DNA of 33,891 nt. Source: Lachnospiraceae bacterium (lineage in GTDB: Bacteria; Bacillota; Clostridia; Lachnospirales; Lachnospiraceae). Location of the stretch: contig JAFXAZ010000026.1 of the NCBI GenBank assembly GCA_017521985.1, forward strand, positions 1 to 33,891. Reading direction: 5' to 3'. Below are positions 32,791-33,891 of this stretch, piece by piece. Position 1 is the stretch's first letter; each line of letters opens with the position of its first letter. Position numbers and translations under genes: made by a program. The notes under the pieces are model-generated. The model searched no databases and had not been told where the DNA came from. It worked only from the letters and a program-made list of their open reading frames with translations.

Positions 32791-33240
32791 ATGATTTTCT
32801 TTCATGAAAAGGAAGCCGGGGAACAGACGGATGCTATACAGAAATGCATGGCTTTCCTGCACAGTGATACATTTCCCACAGAGGGCGGTACGGCAGAGGT
32901 AGGCAGTGGAATTCGTTGTATTGTAAGCGAATATACTACGCAGCCTGAAAAGGATGCCTTCTGGGAGGCACACAAGCAGTATGTGGATTTACATTACATA
33001 CTTTCCGGTGAAGAAAAAATTCGTATTCTGCATACCTCTCAGGGGAAACTTGGTAAGTACCATACAGAAACGGATTATCAGGAAGTAGAAGGCAAAGCTA
33101 TGGCAGAGGTCGTGTTGAAGGAAGGCTTTGCTCTGTGCTTGTTTCCAAGTGATGCACACCAGGTAAAATTACAGGTATGCAGAGGGGAAGAGGTGCCGGT
33201 GACAAAGGTTGTTTTTAAGATCCCGATAGAGTTGTTTTAG
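32791..33240 (+). CDS. YhcH/YjgK/YiaL family protein
   Basis: 149 residues of the DUF386 (PF04074) cupin-like family, the usual size. Characteristic blocks are FWEAHKQYVDLHYILSGEE with Glu59, His61 and His68, and LFPSDAHQV with His123, which form the metal/anomer site. E. coli YhcH (NanQ) sits in the sialic-acid operon and has been linked to sialic-acid anomer interconversion; YiaL and EbgC are relatives in other sugar pathways. Next to a NanA-like gene, the sialate role is favoured. It is the last gene of the operon. Confidence 0.88.
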   Translation: MIFFHEKEAGEQTDAIQKCMAFLHSDTFPTEGGTAEVGSGIRCIVSEYTTQPEKDAFWEAHKQYVDLHYILSGEEKIRILHTSQGKLGKYHTETDYQEVEGKAMAEVVLKEGFALCLFPSDAHQVKLQVCRGEEVPVTKVVFKIPIELF

Positions 33241-33275
33241 AAAAAAAGGCTGTGTGCAAATTCGCACACAGCCTT
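33241..33275 (-). terminator. Terminator of the spore-protein gene, partly bidirectional
   Basis: Perfect 12-bp stem AAGGCTGTGTGC (33246-33257) / GCACACAGCCTT (33264-33275), 6-nt loop. The A-run at 33241-33247 gives a good U-tract on the minus strand; on the plus strand there is no T-run, so it serves the spore-protein gene best. Confidence 0.88.
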
Positions 33276-33280
33276 GAAAG

Positions 33281-33484
33281 TTATTTCAAGCCTTCTTCGT
33301 AAGACTTAATCATACGGCGAACCATTTCACCACCGATAGAACCGGCTTCCTTACTTGTTAAATCGCCGTTGTAACCTTCCTTTAAGTTTACACCTAATTC
33401 GCTTGCAACCTCAGTTTTAAATCTGTCCATGGCTGCCTTTGCTTCTGGTACTTCCATTCTGTTTGCTCTGTTAGAACTTGCCAT
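33281..33484 (-). CDS. Small acid-soluble spore protein, alpha/beta type
   Basis: 67 residues from the ATG at 33484, chosen because GAGGAGGG lies about 7 nt upstream; an earlier ATG at 33505 would add MSEEGKT and swallow that site. Start MASSNRANRMEVPEAKAAMD, with the family signatures FKTEVASELGV (containing the GPR-protease-type E-x-A site) and LTSKEAGSIGGEMVRRMI. These proteins coat and protect DNA in the dormant spore and are made in the forespore under sigma-G. Its convergent position marks the end of the carbohydrate locus. I could not fix a sigma-G promoter with confidence. Confidence 0.93.
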   Translation of the reverse strand: MASSNRANRMEVPEAKAAMDRFKTEVASELGVNLKEGYNGDLTSKEAGSIGGEMVRRMIKSYEEGLK

Positions 33485-33556
33485 AGTTTTTCCCTCCTCT
33501 GACACGAATGTGTCGTTGAATCATCTGTTTTTTTAATACTTTTTTTCTATTTTGAA

Positions 33557-33634
33557 AAGATAAGCAATGAAGCATTTTTGTGTGTTGTAACCAAATTATT
33601 AAAAACTTTTTTTCTTAACCACATTGCTTATCTT
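33557..33634. repeat. Perfect 13-bp inverted repeat with 52-nt spacer
   Basis: AAGATAAGCAATG (33557-33569) and CATTGCTTATCTT (33622-33634). No T-run directly follows either arm. It may be a structured leader or paired protein-binding sites upstream of the spore-protein gene. Confidence 0.6.
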
Positions 33635-33747
33635 GACCTTAGTATTTGAAGAAATAAAAATACTATTCTGGTAATAATTTGAAAATAAAGTGCCTTTTTG
33701 AAAATTTATAAAAATTTAATACAAAAAAGTGCGACGAAATGCCTTGC

Positions 33748-33776
33748 TTGTGCAATGTCATTTAGCCATCTAAACT
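33748..33776 (+). promoter_or_regulatory. Possible promoter of a short transcript
   Basis: TTGTGC (33748-33753), 17-bp spacer, TAAACT (33771-33776). A second weaker candidate, TTGAAA (33698-33703) with TACAAA after 16 bp, lies upstream. Either would feed the terminator at 33823-33862. Confidence 0.3.
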
Positions 33777-33822
33777 AAACAATATTTTTGTGAAAATCTT
33801 TAAAACATTATATATATTACTG

Positions 33823-33862
33823 AACGAAGTCTTTTCTTTGACAGAGAGAGACTTCGTTTTTT
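33823..33862 (+). terminator. Orphan terminator or attenuator near the window end
   Basis: 10-bp perfect stem AACGAAGTCT (33823-33832) / AGACTTCGTT (33849-33858), 16-nt loop, six Ts at 33857-33862. No plus-strand gene precedes it, so it ends a small RNA or attenuates a gene beyond the window. Confidence 0.7.
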
Positions 33863-33891
33863 GTAATATATTTGTAAAGAATTTACAAAAA

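Larger units (their letters stand above)
33485..33891. other. 407-bp AT-rich non-coding stretch
   Basis: No credible gene. It holds the spore-protein upstream region, a 13-bp perfect inverted repeat spaced by 52 nt, possible plus-strand promoters and an orphan terminator near the window's end. Confidence 0.7.

Noticed and set aside
33498-33511. Short palindrome GACACGAATGTGTC near the spore-protein ribosome binding site
   Set aside because: Only 5 bp of stem and no known operator match; could be chance.

Overview
The window reads as chromosome of a low-GC, spore-forming Firmicute, most likely a gut Lachnospiraceae. The evidence is an alpha/beta-type small acid-soluble spore protein, strong AGGAGG-type ribosome binding sites, Rpn-family PD-(D/E)XK nucleases of the kind common in that family, a Gram-positive carbohydrate locus with Lpl/YtcP-like ABC permeases and a membrane-anchored AraC sensor, and a Ser/Thr/Pro-rich surface protein. 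No genus can be named. I see no tRNA, rRNA, CRISPR array or insertion sequence.

Layout. (1) 1-706: the tail of a creatininase-family amidohydrolase, a decayed DUF4432/aldose-epimerase-like fragment and a clean terminator. (2) 855-3020: a tandem pair of Rpn nuclease genes. The first copy is frameshifted by one extra ATGGG pentamer; both keep an internal Shine-Dalgarno/ATG that could express a C-terminal small protein. (3) 3042-8908: an AraC remnant, then GH88 unsaturated uronyl hydrolase, DUF2264 protein, CapA-like metallophosphoesterase and AEC transporter, closed by a terminator. (4) 8934-11228, minus strand: a 764-residue membrane-spanning AraC regulator divergent from (5) 11456-18320: a secreted GLUG-repeat protein, a 44-residue peptide gene and a 1521-residue surface protein (CBM9-like, duplicated module, LamG-like, four-Asp-box propeller, Pro/Thr stalk, C-terminal anchor), then a terminator. 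(6) 18401-33240: two ABC permeases, solute-binding lipoprotein, DUF4838 glycosidase-like protein, two Gfo/Idh/MocA oxidoreductases alternating with two xylose-isomerase-like TIM barrels, heparinase II/III-like lyase, SGNH esterase, NagA-like deacetylase, NanA-like aldolase and a YhcH-family protein. (7) 33246-33891: spore protein on the minus strand, then AT-rich DNA with a long inverted repeat and an orphan terminator.

How it fits together (inference). The locus looks like a Gram-positive polysaccharide utilisation locus for a uronic-acid and amino-sugar or sialic-acid-containing glycan. The surface protein would bind or trim the glycan, the ABC system would import oligosaccharides, and a cytoplasmic set would dismantle them: lyase plus GH88 for uronates, DUF2264 and DUF4838 for other linkages, SGNH and NagA for acyl groups, NanA and YhcH for sialic or keto-deoxy acids. 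The alternating oxidoreductase/TIM-barrel quartet suggests an oxidation-elimination route of glycoside cleavage beside ordinary hydrolysis. The main candidates for undescribed biology are that quartet inside a lyase/sialate locus, the phase-variable Rpn pair with nested ORFs, and the GLUG protein/micropeptide/propeller surface cassette.
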